Origin: Gp6-AA40 sp050742535
GTDB lineage: Bacteria; Acidobacteriota; Vicinamibacteria; Vicinamibacterales; UBA2999
Length of the DNA: 34,985 nucleotides
NCBI GenBank assembly: GCA_050742535.1
Contig: JBOGIQ010000017.1
Location: forward strand, 1 to 34,985
Direction: 5' to 3'
Shown: positions 1-7,518 of the stretch, in pieces
Layout: every line of letters begins with the position of its first letter
Position numbering within the stretch: position 1 is the stretch's first letter
Program-made: the position numbers and the translations under genes
The notes under the pieces: generated by a model
Database searches by the model: none
What the model saw: the letters and a program-made list of their open reading frames with translations, nothing else
What the model was told of the DNA's origin: nothing

Positions 1-2
1 CC

Positions 3-41
3 GCGGCACGCGCCGAGGCGGCAGCCGTAAATCCCGGTTAA
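3..41 (+). CDS. 3' end of an upstream gene (partial)
   Basis: An open frame enters from the left edge and ends at a TAA that overlaps the ATG of the next gene (TAATG). Only about 12 residues, Ala-rich and ending in VNPG, are visible. The stop/start overlap is the organisation seen through most of this window and suggests an upstream gene translationally coupled to the sulfatase-like gene. No function can be assigned. The frame of the next gene is also open to the window edge, so this fragment could be spurious. Confidence 0.25.
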   Translation, partial: AARAEAAAVNPG

Positions 42-2173
42 TGCCAGGTCCGTCGCGCAAACTGCGGCCGTGGGTGGCCGCGGGCATCGTGTCGGCGTTG
101 GCGATCGCCGTGACGGGCTCGGCAGCCGTCGGCTGGTGGTTCGCCCGCGAGTCTCCGCCGCATCAGGGACCGATCGTAATCATCTCCGTCGACCGCATAC
201 CGGCGACTGCCCTGCCGGTTTACGGAGCGCCGAGCACGGACACTCCCGCGATCGATCTGCTGGCGTCTGACGCGGTGGTCTTCGAGCACGCGTACGCGCA
301 ATCGCCGCAGACGCTTCCCGCGCACGCGTCGCTCCTTTCCGGTCAACTGCCGCTGCACCACGGCGTGCGCGATGACGCGGGCTTCGTCCTCAGGGACGAC
401 GTGCAGACGCTTGCCGAAATGCTGCGAAATCGCGGCTTCGCGACGGGCGCGGCTGTCTCGTCGTTCCTGCTCCGGCCCGATACGGGAGTCGCCCAGGGGT
501 TTCGTTTCTACGACGCGGAACTTCCCGAGAGCGCCGCCGCGGACAGCGAGCCGGTCCTCGTGCGCAGCGCGTCCGAAACGCTCGACGCCGCCGAGACCTG
601 GATGCGCCTGCAGAACGGCAGGCGTTTTTTCCTCTTCGTCCAGGTCGATCGCCGCGACGCCGACACGGCCGTCACCCGATTGACTGCACTGCTGAAGAGC
701 CGGGGGCTGTACGACGGCGGGACGATCATTCTGGTTGGCGATCGCGGCGAGGAACCATCGCAGACGATCGACGACGCGGCGATACGCGTCCCGTTGATCG
801 TGAAGCAGCCCAACAACGAGGGTGCCGGCCGGCGCGTTGACGGCTCGGTCCAGCACATCGATCTGGTGCCCACCGTGCTCGACCTCGTTCGTGCCCCCGT
901 CCCCGGGTCGCTGACCGGCCGATCGCTGCGCGCGGTGCTCACGGATGACGAAGCGAAACTGAGCGATCGATCGCTGTACGCGGAATGGCTCTCACCATAT
1001 TTCAGCTTCGGCGGGCACGCCGTTTATGCGATGACGAACGGCGTGTACCGGTATGTTCACGGCGCGAACGAAGAACTGACACCGCTCGCGTCCACCCCCG
1101 TGGATCCATCCGGAACGGCGACGCAGACGGCGCGGTTGCGCGATGAACTGGATCGGTTGACTGCCGCCGCAACGCCGGTACTGCCCGCACGGATTGCACC
1201 GGCCGACGAGGAACGCCTCGCCTTGCTGGGCTACCTGGCCCGGCCGCACCTGTCCGCCGTGCCGCCGGCGTTGTCGTGGCAGGCTCAGGCGCTGTTGATC
1301 AACCAGCATCGGGCAGCAGCCCGGCTCATCGGCCAGAAGAAATACTCCGCTGGCATCCGTGCGCTCCAGGCGATTGTCGACGCGCATCCGGAACTTGCGG
1401 TCGTCCAGTACCAGTTGGCGTCGGCGCTGATGCGAGCGGGCCGGCTCGATGAGGCGATCTCCGTGCTGCAGGACGGTCGTTCGCGCCAGCCGGACGAGGC
1501 CGACTTCGCCATGGCCCTCGCCGACGCGCTGATGCGCGCCGGCCGCATCGACGAGTCGCTCGAGCAGGTAGACGAGGCCATCGTGCTCGCGAAGGCGGGT
1601 GAGCCGGCGACGCGCGCAGCGGCGCACGAGCTCGCGGCGCGGATTGCCCTCGCGCGGAACGACGCCGAGACTGCGACGCTGCACGCGAAGGCTGCCCAGG
1701 AGGCAGATCCTGCGCTGCCGGTCGAGCCGTTCGTCCGCGGACGCCTGCTGTACAACGACGCGAAATACGAGGAGGCTGCCGCTGCCTTTCAGGAGGCGGC
1801 GACGATGGCCCGCGCGCAGAAACGAAACATCCCCGATCTGTTTCTCTACCTGGGCGAGTCGCTCGCGCATCTCGATCGCTACGCCGAAGCCGAGGCGCAG
1901 TATCGCGAGGAGTTGAAGAGCTTCCCGCGCAGCGTCCATGTCTATTCACGACTGGCGATGCTGTACGCGGCAACGAAGCGCCAGGAGGCGGTCGAGGACG
2001 TGCTGAACGAGCTGGTCGCCGCCACGCCGACGCCCGAGAGCTACGCCGTTGCGGTCCGTCTGTGGACGATTGTCGGGGACCCGAAGCGCGCCGAGGCGCT
2101 CAGATCGGATGCGCGGGCCCGTTTCCGCGGCGATCCGTCCCTGGCGCTCCTCGGGAAGGATGCGCGGCGATAA
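41..2173 (+). CDS. Sulfatase-like (alkaline phosphatase superfamily) protein with C-terminal TPR domain
   Basis: 710 residues. An N-terminal hydrophobic segment (about residues 11-33) probably anchors or exports the protein. Residues 44-400 resemble the sulfatase/phosphatase fold: a strand leading to D51, then the 'SPQTLPAHASLLSG' block (88-101), where T91 sits at the position of the formylglycine cysteine. Residues about 405-705 form several tetratricopeptide repeats (for example around 450-510 and 580-650), a protein-interaction module. The fold looks eroded: the usual paired metal aspartates after the first strand are reduced to D51-R52, the DPHxPY block is missing, and the SDHGE motif reads GDRGE (233-237). 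I infer a family member that may have lost catalysis and act as a scaffold. The frame is open to the window edge; the ATG at 41 is preferred because it directly precedes a good membrane-anchor N-terminus. The 3' end overlaps the convergent gene by 74 bp. Confidence 0.8.
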   Translation: MPGPSRKLRPWVAAGIVSALAIAVTGSAAVGWWFARESPPHQGPIVIISVDRIPATALPVYGAPSTDTPAIDLLASDAVVFEHAYAQSPQTLPAHASLLSGQLPLHHGVRDDAGFVLRDDVQTLAEMLRNRGFATGAAVSSFLLRPDTGVAQGFRFYDAELPESAAADSEPVLVRSASETLDAAETWMRLQNGRRFFLFVQVDRRDADTAVTRLTALLKSRGLYDGGTIILVGDRGEEPSQTIDDAAIRVPLIVKQPNNEGAGRRVDGSVQHIDLVPTVLDLVRAPVPGSLTGRSLRAVLTDDEAKLSDRSLYAEWLSPYFSFGGHAVYAMTNGVYRYVHGANEELTPLASTPVDPSGTATQTARLRDELDRLTAAATPVLPARIAPADEERLALLGYLARPHLSAVPPALSWQAQALLINQHRAAARLIGQKKYSAGIRALQAIVDAHPELAVVQYQLASALMRAGRLDEAISVLQDGRSRQPDEADFAMALADALMRAGRIDESLEQVDEAIVLAKAGEPATRAAAHELAARIALARNDAETATLHAKAAQEADPALPVEPFVRGRLLYNDAKYEEAAAAFQEAATMARAQKRNIPDLFLYLGESLAHLDRYAEAEAQYREELKSFPRSVHVYSRLAMLYAATKRQEAVEDVLNELVAATPTPESYAVAVRLWTIVGDPKRAEALRSDARARFRGDPSLALLGKDARR

Positions 2174-3089
2174 GCGCAAGACCGACCCCGACCCAGAAAA
2201 TACTGCGCACTTTCTTGATCAAGGCGAGCACCACGCCGATCGCCGTCGGCCATCCGAGGATGGCCGCCATTCCACCTGACAATATCTCGTCGATGCCCAG
2301 TCGGAACGGCACGAACTTGAAGGCGATGATGATCGCGCGATCCAGCGCGCTGAAAATGATCGCCTCGGGAAGGGTTGGCGGCTCCGGCAGCACCCACCGC
2401 AGGATCAGGTAAACCTCCGTGACGGCAAGAACCTGAAACAACAGGTCGAGTCCGAACACCGGCCACAGTCGCGCAGGGTTTCCGGCGGAGAATGCAAATA
2501 CCTGTTCGCGTAATGAGGCCAGCCGGGCACGCCACGGCGGCCGCTCGCCCCGCTCCGGTTTCCATGTCCCCCCGATCAGACGGATGGCGACCACGACGCC
2601 GATGACGATCGCCGCGAGCGCCGCAACCGCTGTCTCCCGCAAGCCGAGGCTGAGGGGCACGTTGGCGAGGAGCACGACGAGCCCGACGGCGATCATGGTG
2701 ACGGCGGACGTCGAGTAGACGACGAAGTCCACCGCCAGCGATGCCGCGGCTTCACGCGTTGCCAGCCGGTGGCGGATCAGGAAGAGCTTCGTGGGCTCGC
2801 TGGCAAGAAGTCCCAGCGGTGTGACGTTTCCGACAGAGTCACCGGACAGATACGCAGCGAACGACTGACCGAGCGACAACCTGGCATTCGGCGGAATACA
2901 GAGACGCCAGGCGGCGGCGCGAAGGACGAACCGCAGGCCGGACACGACGAGGATCGGGATGAACCCCCAGCCGACGCGCTGAATGCCGCTGACGACGTTG
3001 TCCCAGCCGACGTTCCGGATGGCGTAGGCGAAAAGGAGCGCGCCGACCAGCGCCGCCGCGATCGGAACTAGCAGGCGGCGGCGCGGCAT
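2100..3089 (-). CDS. YbhN/UPF0104 (lysylphosphatidylglycerol synthase TM region) family membrane protein
   Basis: 329 residues, mostly hydrophobic, with about seven to eight membrane segments starting at residues 7-25 and 40-57. The spacing of helices and the 'FVPFRLGIDEILSGG' block (about 262-276) fit the integral membrane family that includes the flippase half of MprF and the archaeal AglD/YbhN proteins. The C-terminal aminoacyl-transferase domain of MprF is absent, so aminoacylation of lipids is not predicted; a lipid-related membrane role is only a family-level guess. The start lies 4 nt after the atpF stop, so it is probably co-transcribed with the F0 genes, an unusual neighbour for an ATP synthase operon. 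The last 74 bp overlap the 3' end of the opposite-strand sulfatase-like gene. Confidence 0.8.
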   Translation of the reverse strand: MPRRRLLVPIAAALVGALLFAYAIRNVGWDNVVSGIQRVGWGFIPILVVSGLRFVLRAAAWRLCIPPNARLSLGQSFAAYLSGDSVGNVTPLGLLASEPTKLFLIRHRLATREAAASLAVDFVVYSTSAVTMIAVGLVVLLANVPLSLGLRETAVAALAAIVIGVVVAIRLIGGTWKPERGERPPWRARLASLREQVFAFSAGNPARLWPVFGLDLLFQVLAVTEVYLILRWVLPEPPTLPEAIIFSALDRAIIIAFKFVPFRLGIDEILSGGMAAILGWPTAIGVVLALIKKVRSIFWVGVGLALIAAHPSRGAPGTDRRGNGPAHPI

Positions 3090-3093
3090 GGAG

Positions 3094-3600
3094 CTAACTC
3101 GGGCGGGTCGTTTCGATCTGCCGGAAGGTTTCCTCGATCAGCCGCTCGTTGTCCTCCTTCGACACGTTGCGCTGGAGGATTTTTGACGCGATCGCCACCG
3201 AGAACTCGACCGCTTCGGCGCGAATCTGCTGGAGCGCGCGCGAGGTCTCCATCTCGATGCGCCGTTCGGCGTTCTTGACAATGGTCGTGGCCTCTGCCTG
3301 CGCCTTCTCCTTCATCTCGTCGCGGAAGCGATTCGCGTCCTCGCGCGTACGCGCGAGGATCGTGTCGGCCTCCGCGCGCGCATCCGCCAGCATCTTCGCC
3401 GACTCGCCGCGGAGGCGCTGCAGCTCTTCGCGCGCCTGTCGCGCATCGTCCAGCGACTGGCGGATCGAGTCTTCCCGCGCCGCCAAAGTGGCCTTCAACG
3501 GCTTCCACGCCAGGTAGTTGAAGGCGACGAGCAGCAGCAGGAACGTGACGATGGTCCAGATGTAGAGCCCGACGTCGGGCGCGACGAGCGGATTAGTCAT
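3094..3600 (-). CDS. atpF: F0F1 ATP synthase subunit b
   Basis: 168 residues. One N-terminal membrane helix (about 11-31, 'LYIWTIVTFLLLLVAFNYLAW') is followed by a long charged amphipathic helix (about 35-165), typical of the peripheral stalk that holds F1 static against the a subunit. Length matches the family (about 155-170). It is third of the classical F0 genes, after atpB and atpE. There is only one b gene, so the stalk is presumably a b homodimer unless a b' gene lies elsewhere. The delta subunit and the catalytic F1 genes that usually follow are absent; the next gene, 4 nt on, is a UPF0104 membrane protein. Confidence 0.95.
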   Translation of the reverse strand: MTNPLVAPDVGLYIWTIVTFLLLLVAFNYLAWKPLKATLAAREDSIRQSLDDARQAREELQRLRGESAKMLADARAEADTILARTREDANRFRDEMKEKAQAEATTIVKNAERRIEMETSRALQQIRAEAVEFSVAIASKILQRNVSKEDNERLIEETFRQIETTRPS

Positions 3601-3619
3601 GGGTGCACTCGACGACCCG

Positions 3620-3868
3620 CTAGGCCTTCGGGATCATCAGGACGATGAGCAGCGCCACGACGGCGGCGATGACGGCCACGCCTTCGATGAGGAACATCGG
3701 CAGCTGCACCGCGCCGGTAATCTGCGCCGACGCGCTGGGCTGACGTCCAACCGCTTCGGCAGCGCCCGCCGCCAGTTTACCGATACCCAGCCCCGCGCCG
3801 ATGGCAGCGAGACCAGCCCCGAGCGCGGCGCCCAGGTACGCGAGTGCTGCGATGTCGCCAGTCAACAT
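3620..3868 (-). CDS. atpE: F0F1 ATP synthase subunit c
   Basis: 82 residues forming a two-helix hairpin: helix 1 about residues 7-38, polar loop with the conserved RQP (42-44), helix 2 about 52-80. The glycine-rich run in helix 1 is the ring-packing motif. The ion-carrying carboxylate is E62. The residues that build a sodium site in Ilyobacter-type c subunits are replaced: the helix 1 Gln position is I29, and the residue after the Glu is G63 rather than Ser. This points to a proton-driven ring (inference from alignment by eye). A strong AAGGAG Shine-Dalgarno lies at 3882-3877, 8 nt before the ATG; it is better than those of its neighbours, as expected for a subunit needed in many copies. Confidence 0.96.
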   Translation of the reverse strand: MLTGDIAALAYLGAALGAGLAAIGAGLGIGKLAAGAAEAVGRQPSASAQITGAVQLPMFLIEGVAVIAAVVALLIVLMIPKA

Positions 3869-3876
3869 TCTCTTCT

Positions 3877-3882
3877 CTCCTT
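3877..3882 (-). promoter_or_regulatory. Strong Shine-Dalgarno of atpE
   Basis: AAGGAG on the minus strand, 8 nt before the atpE ATG. It is notable because most genes of this operon have weak or no recognisable ribosome-binding site; it probably raises c-subunit translation over that of a and b. Confidence 0.6.
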
Positions 3883-3916
3883 CAGTAACGTCAGCGGGCG
3901 TGGCACCCGCACGGAC

Positions 3917-4867
3917 TCAGTGATGTGCGTGAATGGCCATGCCCACGAACACGGCCGTGAGTAGTGTGAACACGAACGCCTGCACCGGGACGACAACCAC
4001 GGCTTCCAGCACGGAAATCCCGACCGCCAGCGGCACGGCAACCACCGCCATCCCCAGGCCGACGACAGTGCTCCGCGCCGACTCGGCCATGATGAAGATC
4101 ATCGCCAGCACCGCGAGGACGGCAATATGTCCTCCCGTCATGTTCGCCGCAAGTCGCATCGTCAGCGCGAACGGCCGCACGAACATCCCCATGATCTCGA
4201 TGGGGATCAGAAGGACCCACAATACCGGATGCGTGCCGTGCGGTACCAGGTTCTTCCAGTGACCGACGAACCCGTGCGCGCGGATGCCCGCGATGATGAT
4301 GGTCAGGAAGCTGATGGTGGCCAGCGCCGCCGTCACGTTCCAGTTGCCGGTCGGCGTCGTCCCGCCGTGCGTCACCTGCGTCAGGAAGTGGTCCTCCGGC
4401 AGGTGCAGCACGGTGTGGTTCACCAGCGCCAACAGGTCGAAGATCGGAAGCAGGCCGATCGCGTTCGCCGTCACGATGAAGAGGAAGAACACGATGATCA
4501 GCGGCGTGTAGGTATTGACCCACTTGCTGCCGACGTTCGGCGCGACGATCTCGTCGCGGATGCGCACGGCGACGTACTCGATCAGCCCCATCACCGGACC
4601 GGACGGCACCATGGCGCCGCGGCGGACGTAGCGCCGGACCGCAACGGTCGTCACGATCAGCAGGAATGCGGCCGCGATCCACAGCATCAGCACGTGCTTG
4701 GTGACCGACATGTTGATGCCGGCAATCGTCGGCAGATGGATCAGCGGGTGCTCGATCGGCGAATTGGCGACGTGGCCGAGGATGATCGTGCCGGCATCGA
4801 AGGCTTCCGGGGCGGCATGGCCCGCTTCTTCGGCGGCATGTGCTGCAGGTTCGGCGTGTTGAAGCAT
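3917..4867 (-). CDS. atpB: F0F1 ATP synthase subunit a
   Basis: 316 residues, an integral membrane protein with about six helices. The essential arginine of the proton half-channel is R238, in 'RPFALTMRLAANMTGGH' (231-247), the equivalent of E. coli aR210. The N-terminal 50 residues are His/Ala/Glu-rich and precede the first helix at about 57-76. A loop of about 35 residues between helices (about 144-178, containing LPEDHFLTQVTHGG) is longer than in E. coli, as in several other phyla. The gene follows the atpI-like gene with a 1-nt gap and precedes atpE by 48 nt. With subunit c it forms the proton path of the synthase. Confidence 0.95.
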   Translation of the reverse strand: MLQHAEPAAHAAEEAGHAAPEAFDAGTIILGHVANSPIEHPLIHLPTIAGINMSVTKHVLMLWIAAAFLLIVTTVAVRRYVRRGAMVPSGPVMGLIEYVAVRIRDEIVAPNVGSKWVNTYTPLIIVFFLFIVTANAIGLLPIFDLLALVNHTVLHLPEDHFLTQVTHGGTTPTGNWNVTAALATISFLTIIIAGIRAHGFVGHWKNLVPHGTHPVLWVLLIPIEIMGMFVRPFALTMRLAANMTGGHIAVLAVLAMIFIMAESARSTVVGLGMAVVAVPLAVGISVLEAVVVVPVQAFVFTLLTAVFVGMAIHAHH

Positions 4868-4868
4868 C

Positions 4869-5225
4869 TCACTTAATCGTTGTCAGGCGCCTGAGAAACA
4901 GCGCCTGCATCGCATACAAGGCGATGAAGTAACTCACAAACGCGACCACGAACGGCACCGGCCTCAGCGACAGCAGCTTCAGCATCACCGTGAGGTACAA
5001 CGCGAAGAACGCCAACTTCAGCGCGAACCAGACGATCATGACCGCCAGGCCGCGCTCGGGCGCGGATCGGTGCGCCCGCTCGGTCGCGATCCACGAGGCG
5101 CACACTGCGGCCAGCGGACCGGCCATGCCGAACAGGCTCTCGGGATTGGCCCGGTCGCCGGCGATGGCGCTGACGGCGAGCCACGATCCAATCGCGGCTC
5201 CAGCCATCCACGCCACTTCCCTCAT
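4869..5225 (-). CDS. AtpI-like membrane protein of the ATP synthase operon
   Basis: 118 residues with about four hydrophobic segments, ending in a basic tail (LRRLTTIK). It is recognised mainly by size, topology and position between the AtpZ-like gene and atpB, where AtpI (an assembly factor for the c ring and/or a cation transporter with AtpZ) normally sits. The start chosen is the ATG at 5225, because it overlaps the stop of the upstream gene as ATGA, the local style; an upstream in-frame extension to 5315 would run deep into the preceding gene and is Arg/Gly-rich and unlike a real N-terminus. Sequence similarity to AtpI is weak by eye, so the symbol is left blank. Confidence 0.7.
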   Translation of the reverse strand: MREVAWMAGAAIGSWLAVSAIAGDRANPESLFGMAGPLAAVCASWIATERAHRSAPERGLAVMIVWFALKLAFFALYLTVMLKLLSLRPVPFVVAFVSYFIALYAMQALFLRRLTTIK

Positions 5226-5464
5226 TTCCTGTAGGTCGCTTTGATCAGCTCGTAGAAACCGACGACCACCCCAAGCGCCAGGCCGCCGACCAGGAACCAC
5301 GACGTCCCAAGCCACCGATCGAGCCCATATCCCACCGCGCCGAACAGCAGGATCGCGCCAACCAGCGAATAGGCGGCGGCCATCGCAGGCGCCGCTTGCG
5401 TGACGTTCTCCTGCAGCGACTTGACCGAACGTGCGTACGAGGATTTCTTCTCTTTGCCTGCCAT
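5222..5464 (-). CDS. AtpZ/AtpI-type F0F1 ATPase accessory protein
   Basis: 80 residues: a short polar N-terminus (MAGKEKKSSYARSVKSL) and two membrane helices (about 28-47 and 52-72) with the 'GYGLDRWLGTSWFLVGGLALGVVVGF' type signature of the AtpZ (Fo ATPase, gene 1 / AtpI-like) family. The family is linked to Mg2+/Ca2+ transport and ATP synthase assembly. It is the first gene of the F0 operon. The ATG at 5464 is preferred over a GTG at 5533 because a TATACT -10 hexamer lies between them at 5510-5505, and because it gives the usual family length. Confidence 0.75.
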   Translation of the reverse strand: MAGKEKKSSYARSVKSLQENVTQAAPAMAAAYSLVGAILLFGAVGYGLDRWLGTSWFLVGGLALGVVVGFYELIKATYRK

Positions 5465-5504
5465 GGCCGCACGGTCCGCTTCGTCGTCCAGCGTACCGTC
5501 GATC

Positions 5505-5510
5505 AGTATA
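5505..5510 (-). promoter_or_regulatory. Putative -10 element of the F0 ATP synthase operon
   Basis: TATACT on the minus strand, about 41 nt before the AtpZ start at 5464, giving a leader of about 34 nt. The -35 region is poor: no TTGACA-like hexamer lies at 16-18 bp. It lies in the divergent intergenic region shared with the VWA/hem operon (5465-5692), which otherwise shows only a small inverted repeat (AACGCC 5568-5573 / GGCGTT 5585-5590). Confidence 0.35.
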
Positions 5511-5644
5511 CTCCGCCTTGTGAAAAGATTCACCAGCTGAGACAGTTCACGCTGGCGGCGGCCGGTAAACGCCCGGCGCGCGCAGGCGTTACAAGGCGGC
5601 TGATAAGTCTTGTGTTTTCAACGCGTTTCCGCCACGATCGCCGC

Positions 5645-5674
5645 TTGACCCTCTTTCACGGCGGGCCCTATACT
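5645..5674 (+). promoter_or_regulatory. Sigma70-type promoter of the VWA-hem operon
   Basis: TTGACC (5645-5650), an 18-bp spacer, then TATACT (5669-5674). This is the best -35/-10 pair in the window. Transcription would start near 5681, leaving about 12 nt before the ATG at 5693. Because the following genes overlap or lie within 10 nt, this promoter may serve the whole run to hemL at 14515. Confidence 0.65.
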
Positions 5675-5692
5675 GGCCGCAGCCACCCTCGC

Positions 5693-6592
5693 ATGCGCAT
5701 CCTTCTCCTGCCGGCGCTCATCGCTGCCGCGATCGCCGGCCTCACGCTCACATCCGATTCACGCGCCGCCGCGCAAACCGCGTCGCGCGAACGCACCCTG
5801 TTTGTCAGCGCCGTCGACGCGAAGGGCGAACCGGTCGAAGGTCTCGGGCCCGACGCGTTCGTCGTGCGCGAAGATGGCCGACGACGCGAAGTGCTGCGCG
5901 TCTCGCGCGCCACCGAGCCGATCGATCTGGCGCTGCTGGTGGACAACAGCCAGGCGATCACCGGCGACATCACCTACGTCCGCGAGGCCTTGTCGAAGTT
6001 CGCCGCCGCGATGGGGCCAGAGCACCGCATCGCGTTGATCGGCCTTGCCGAGCGCCCGACGGTGCTCGTGCCGTTCACCACCGACCGGGAGCAGCTTGCC
6101 GCAGCGATCAAACGGTTCTTCTTCGTGACCGGCAGCGGCATGACGCTGGTGGACGCGTTGTTCGAAACCGCGCGGGGCCTACGCTCGCGCGACGGCGAAC
6201 GCGCTGTCTTCGTGCCGGTCGTCACCGACGGCGTCGAGTTCACCAACCGCTACTCCAAGGACGTCGTGCGTGAGCTGCGCGAGGCTGGCGCAGCGGTGCA
6301 CGCCGTCACCATCGGCCGTTTCCCGTATTCGGACGAGCATTCCACGCGCGAGCGCGGGTTCGTGCTGGACGAGGCGCCCAGGGCAACCGGCGGACAGCGC
6401 ATGACAATGCTGGCGCCACAGGCGCTGCCGGCGATGATGGAACGGCTCGCGCGCGAGTTGTCGGCCCAGTACAAGGTCGTCTACGGCCGTCCCGAATCGT
6501 TGTACGAATGGGACGTCGAAGTAACGTCGGGCCGTCCTGGCCTTACCGTGCGTGGCACACCGGCACGCCGTCAGCCTGGGGCCGCGAAATGA
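5693..6592 (+). CDS. VWA domain protein, VWFA-related Acidobacterial type (TIGR03436-like)
   Basis: 299 residues. Signal peptide at 1-28 (ending SRAAAQT). Residues about 34-72 form a small beta domain ('FVSAVDAKGEPVEGL...FVVREDG') typical of the Acidobacterial VWA family, followed by a von Willebrand factor A domain (about 76-270). The MIDAS metal motif DxSxS is incomplete: D84-N-S86-Q-A88, with Ala at the last serine position, so metal binding may be weak. The start at 5693 gives a clean signal peptide and lies just after a strong promoter; a longer frame starting at 5396 would run through that promoter and the divergent intergenic region. The function of this family is not established; it is probably a periplasmic or surface protein-binding module. 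The stop overlaps the next, paralogous gene (ATGA). Confidence 0.85.
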   Translation: MRILLLPALIAAAIAGLTLTSDSRAAAQTASRERTLFVSAVDAKGEPVEGLGPDAFVVREDGRRREVLRVSRATEPIDLALLVDNSQAITGDITYVREALSKFAAAMGPEHRIALIGLAERPTVLVPFTTDREQLAAAIKRFFFVTGSGMTLVDALFETARGLRSRDGERAVFVPVVTDGVEFTNRYSKDVVRELREAGAAVHAVTIGRFPYSDEHSTRERGFVLDEAPRATGGQRMTMLAPQALPAMMERLARELSAQYKVVYGRPESLYEWDVEVTSGRPGLTVRGTPARRQPGAAK

Positions 6593-7518
6593 TCGGCCGT
6601 CTGTTGGCAGCGCTTGCCGTGATCGTCTGTGGGACCGTGGTCGCCGGTCAGCAGGAGAAGCCGCAGCAGCCGTCGGGGCCGGCCTTCCGCGCCGCCATCG
6701 ATATCGTCTCGCTCGCCGTGACGGTGACCGAAGGCGGCCGCTACGTCACCGATCTGGAGGAACCGGACTTCCAGATCTTCGAGGACGGCATCAGGCAGGA
6801 GGCCGCGTTCTTCTCGCGGCGCCAACAGCCCATCGCCTTGTCGCTGCTGCTCGACAGCAGCGCGAGCATGGAGGACAAGCTGCCGACGCTCCAGGCCGCG
6901 GCCGGCAACTTCGTCCGCCGCCTGAAGCCGAACGACATCGCGCAGGTGATCGATTTCGACAGCCGGGTCGACGTACGCCAGATGTTCACCGGCAGCCAGC
7001 CGGACCTCCTCACCGCGATCGATCGGACCGCCGCCGGCGGCTCGACATCGCTGCACAACGCCATCTACATCGCCCTGAAAGAGCTGCGGAAAGTCCGCGC
7101 GGTGACCGAACAGGACATCCGGCGCCAGGCGCTGGTCGTGTTCTCCGATGGCGAGGACACCTCGAGCCTCATCTCGTTCGACGAGGTGCTCGATCTGGCC
7201 AAGCGCTCGGAGACCTCGATTTACGCCATCGCCCTGCGAGGTCCCGACGTGCAGAGCAAGGGGTTTCGTGAGGCTGAGTACGTGATGAGGACGCTGGCGC
7301 TGGAAACGGGCGGCCGATCGTTCTTCCCGGGCAAGATTGACGATCTGGACAGCGTCTACTCGCAGATCGCCGACGACCTCGCGAGCCAGTACACGATGGG
7401 TTACGCGTCCAAGAATCCGCGGCGTGACGGCGCCTGGCGCCGCATCGACGTGCGCGTGTCGCGCCCGAACGCCGCCGCCCGCACCAAGCGGGGCTACTAC
7501 GCCCCGACCGGGCGTTGA
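6589..7518 (+). CDS. VWA domain protein, VWFA-related Acidobacterial type (second paralog)
   Basis: 309 residues. Signal peptide at 1-20 (ends VVAGQQ). It has the same architecture as the preceding gene: a beta domain (about 36-80, 'VTVTEGGRYVTDLEEPDFQIFEDG') and a VWA domain from about 82. Here the MIDAS is intact (D89-S-S-A-S93), and the conserved 'VVFSDGEDTSS' strand follows at about 183-193. The C-terminus 'SQYTMGYASKNPRRDGAWRRIDVRV' is the family's usual tail. The start is set by the ATGA overlap with the upstream stop. It pairs with a paralog whose MIDAS is degraded, so the two may form a functional/structural pair (inference). The stop overlaps the TTG start of the ccsA/hemX-like gene. 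Confidence 0.88.
   Translation: MIGRLLAALAVIVCGTVVAGQQEKPQQPSGPAFRAAIDIVSLAVTVTEGGRYVTDLEEPDFQIFEDGIRQEAAFFSRRQQPIALSLLLDSSASMEDKLPTLQAAAGNFVRRLKPNDIAQVIDFDSRVDVRQMFTGSQPDLLTAIDRTAAGGSTSLHNAIYIALKELRKVRAVTEQDIRRQALVVFSDGEDTSSLISFDEVLDLAKRSETSIYAIALRGPDVQSKGFREAEYVMRTLALETGGRSFFPGKIDDLDSVYSQIADDLASQYTMGYASKNPRRDGAWRRIDVRVSRPNAAARTKRGYYAPTGR

Noticed and set aside
3620..3868. Sodium-driven ATP synthase
   Set aside because: The Gln and Ser ligands of known Na+ c subunits are replaced by I29 and G63, so a proton ring is more likely.
5396..5692. N-terminal extension of the first VWA protein
   Set aside because: It would cover the divergent promoter region and the AtpZ coding sequence on the other strand; the ATG at 5693 gives a signal peptide and follows a good promoter.
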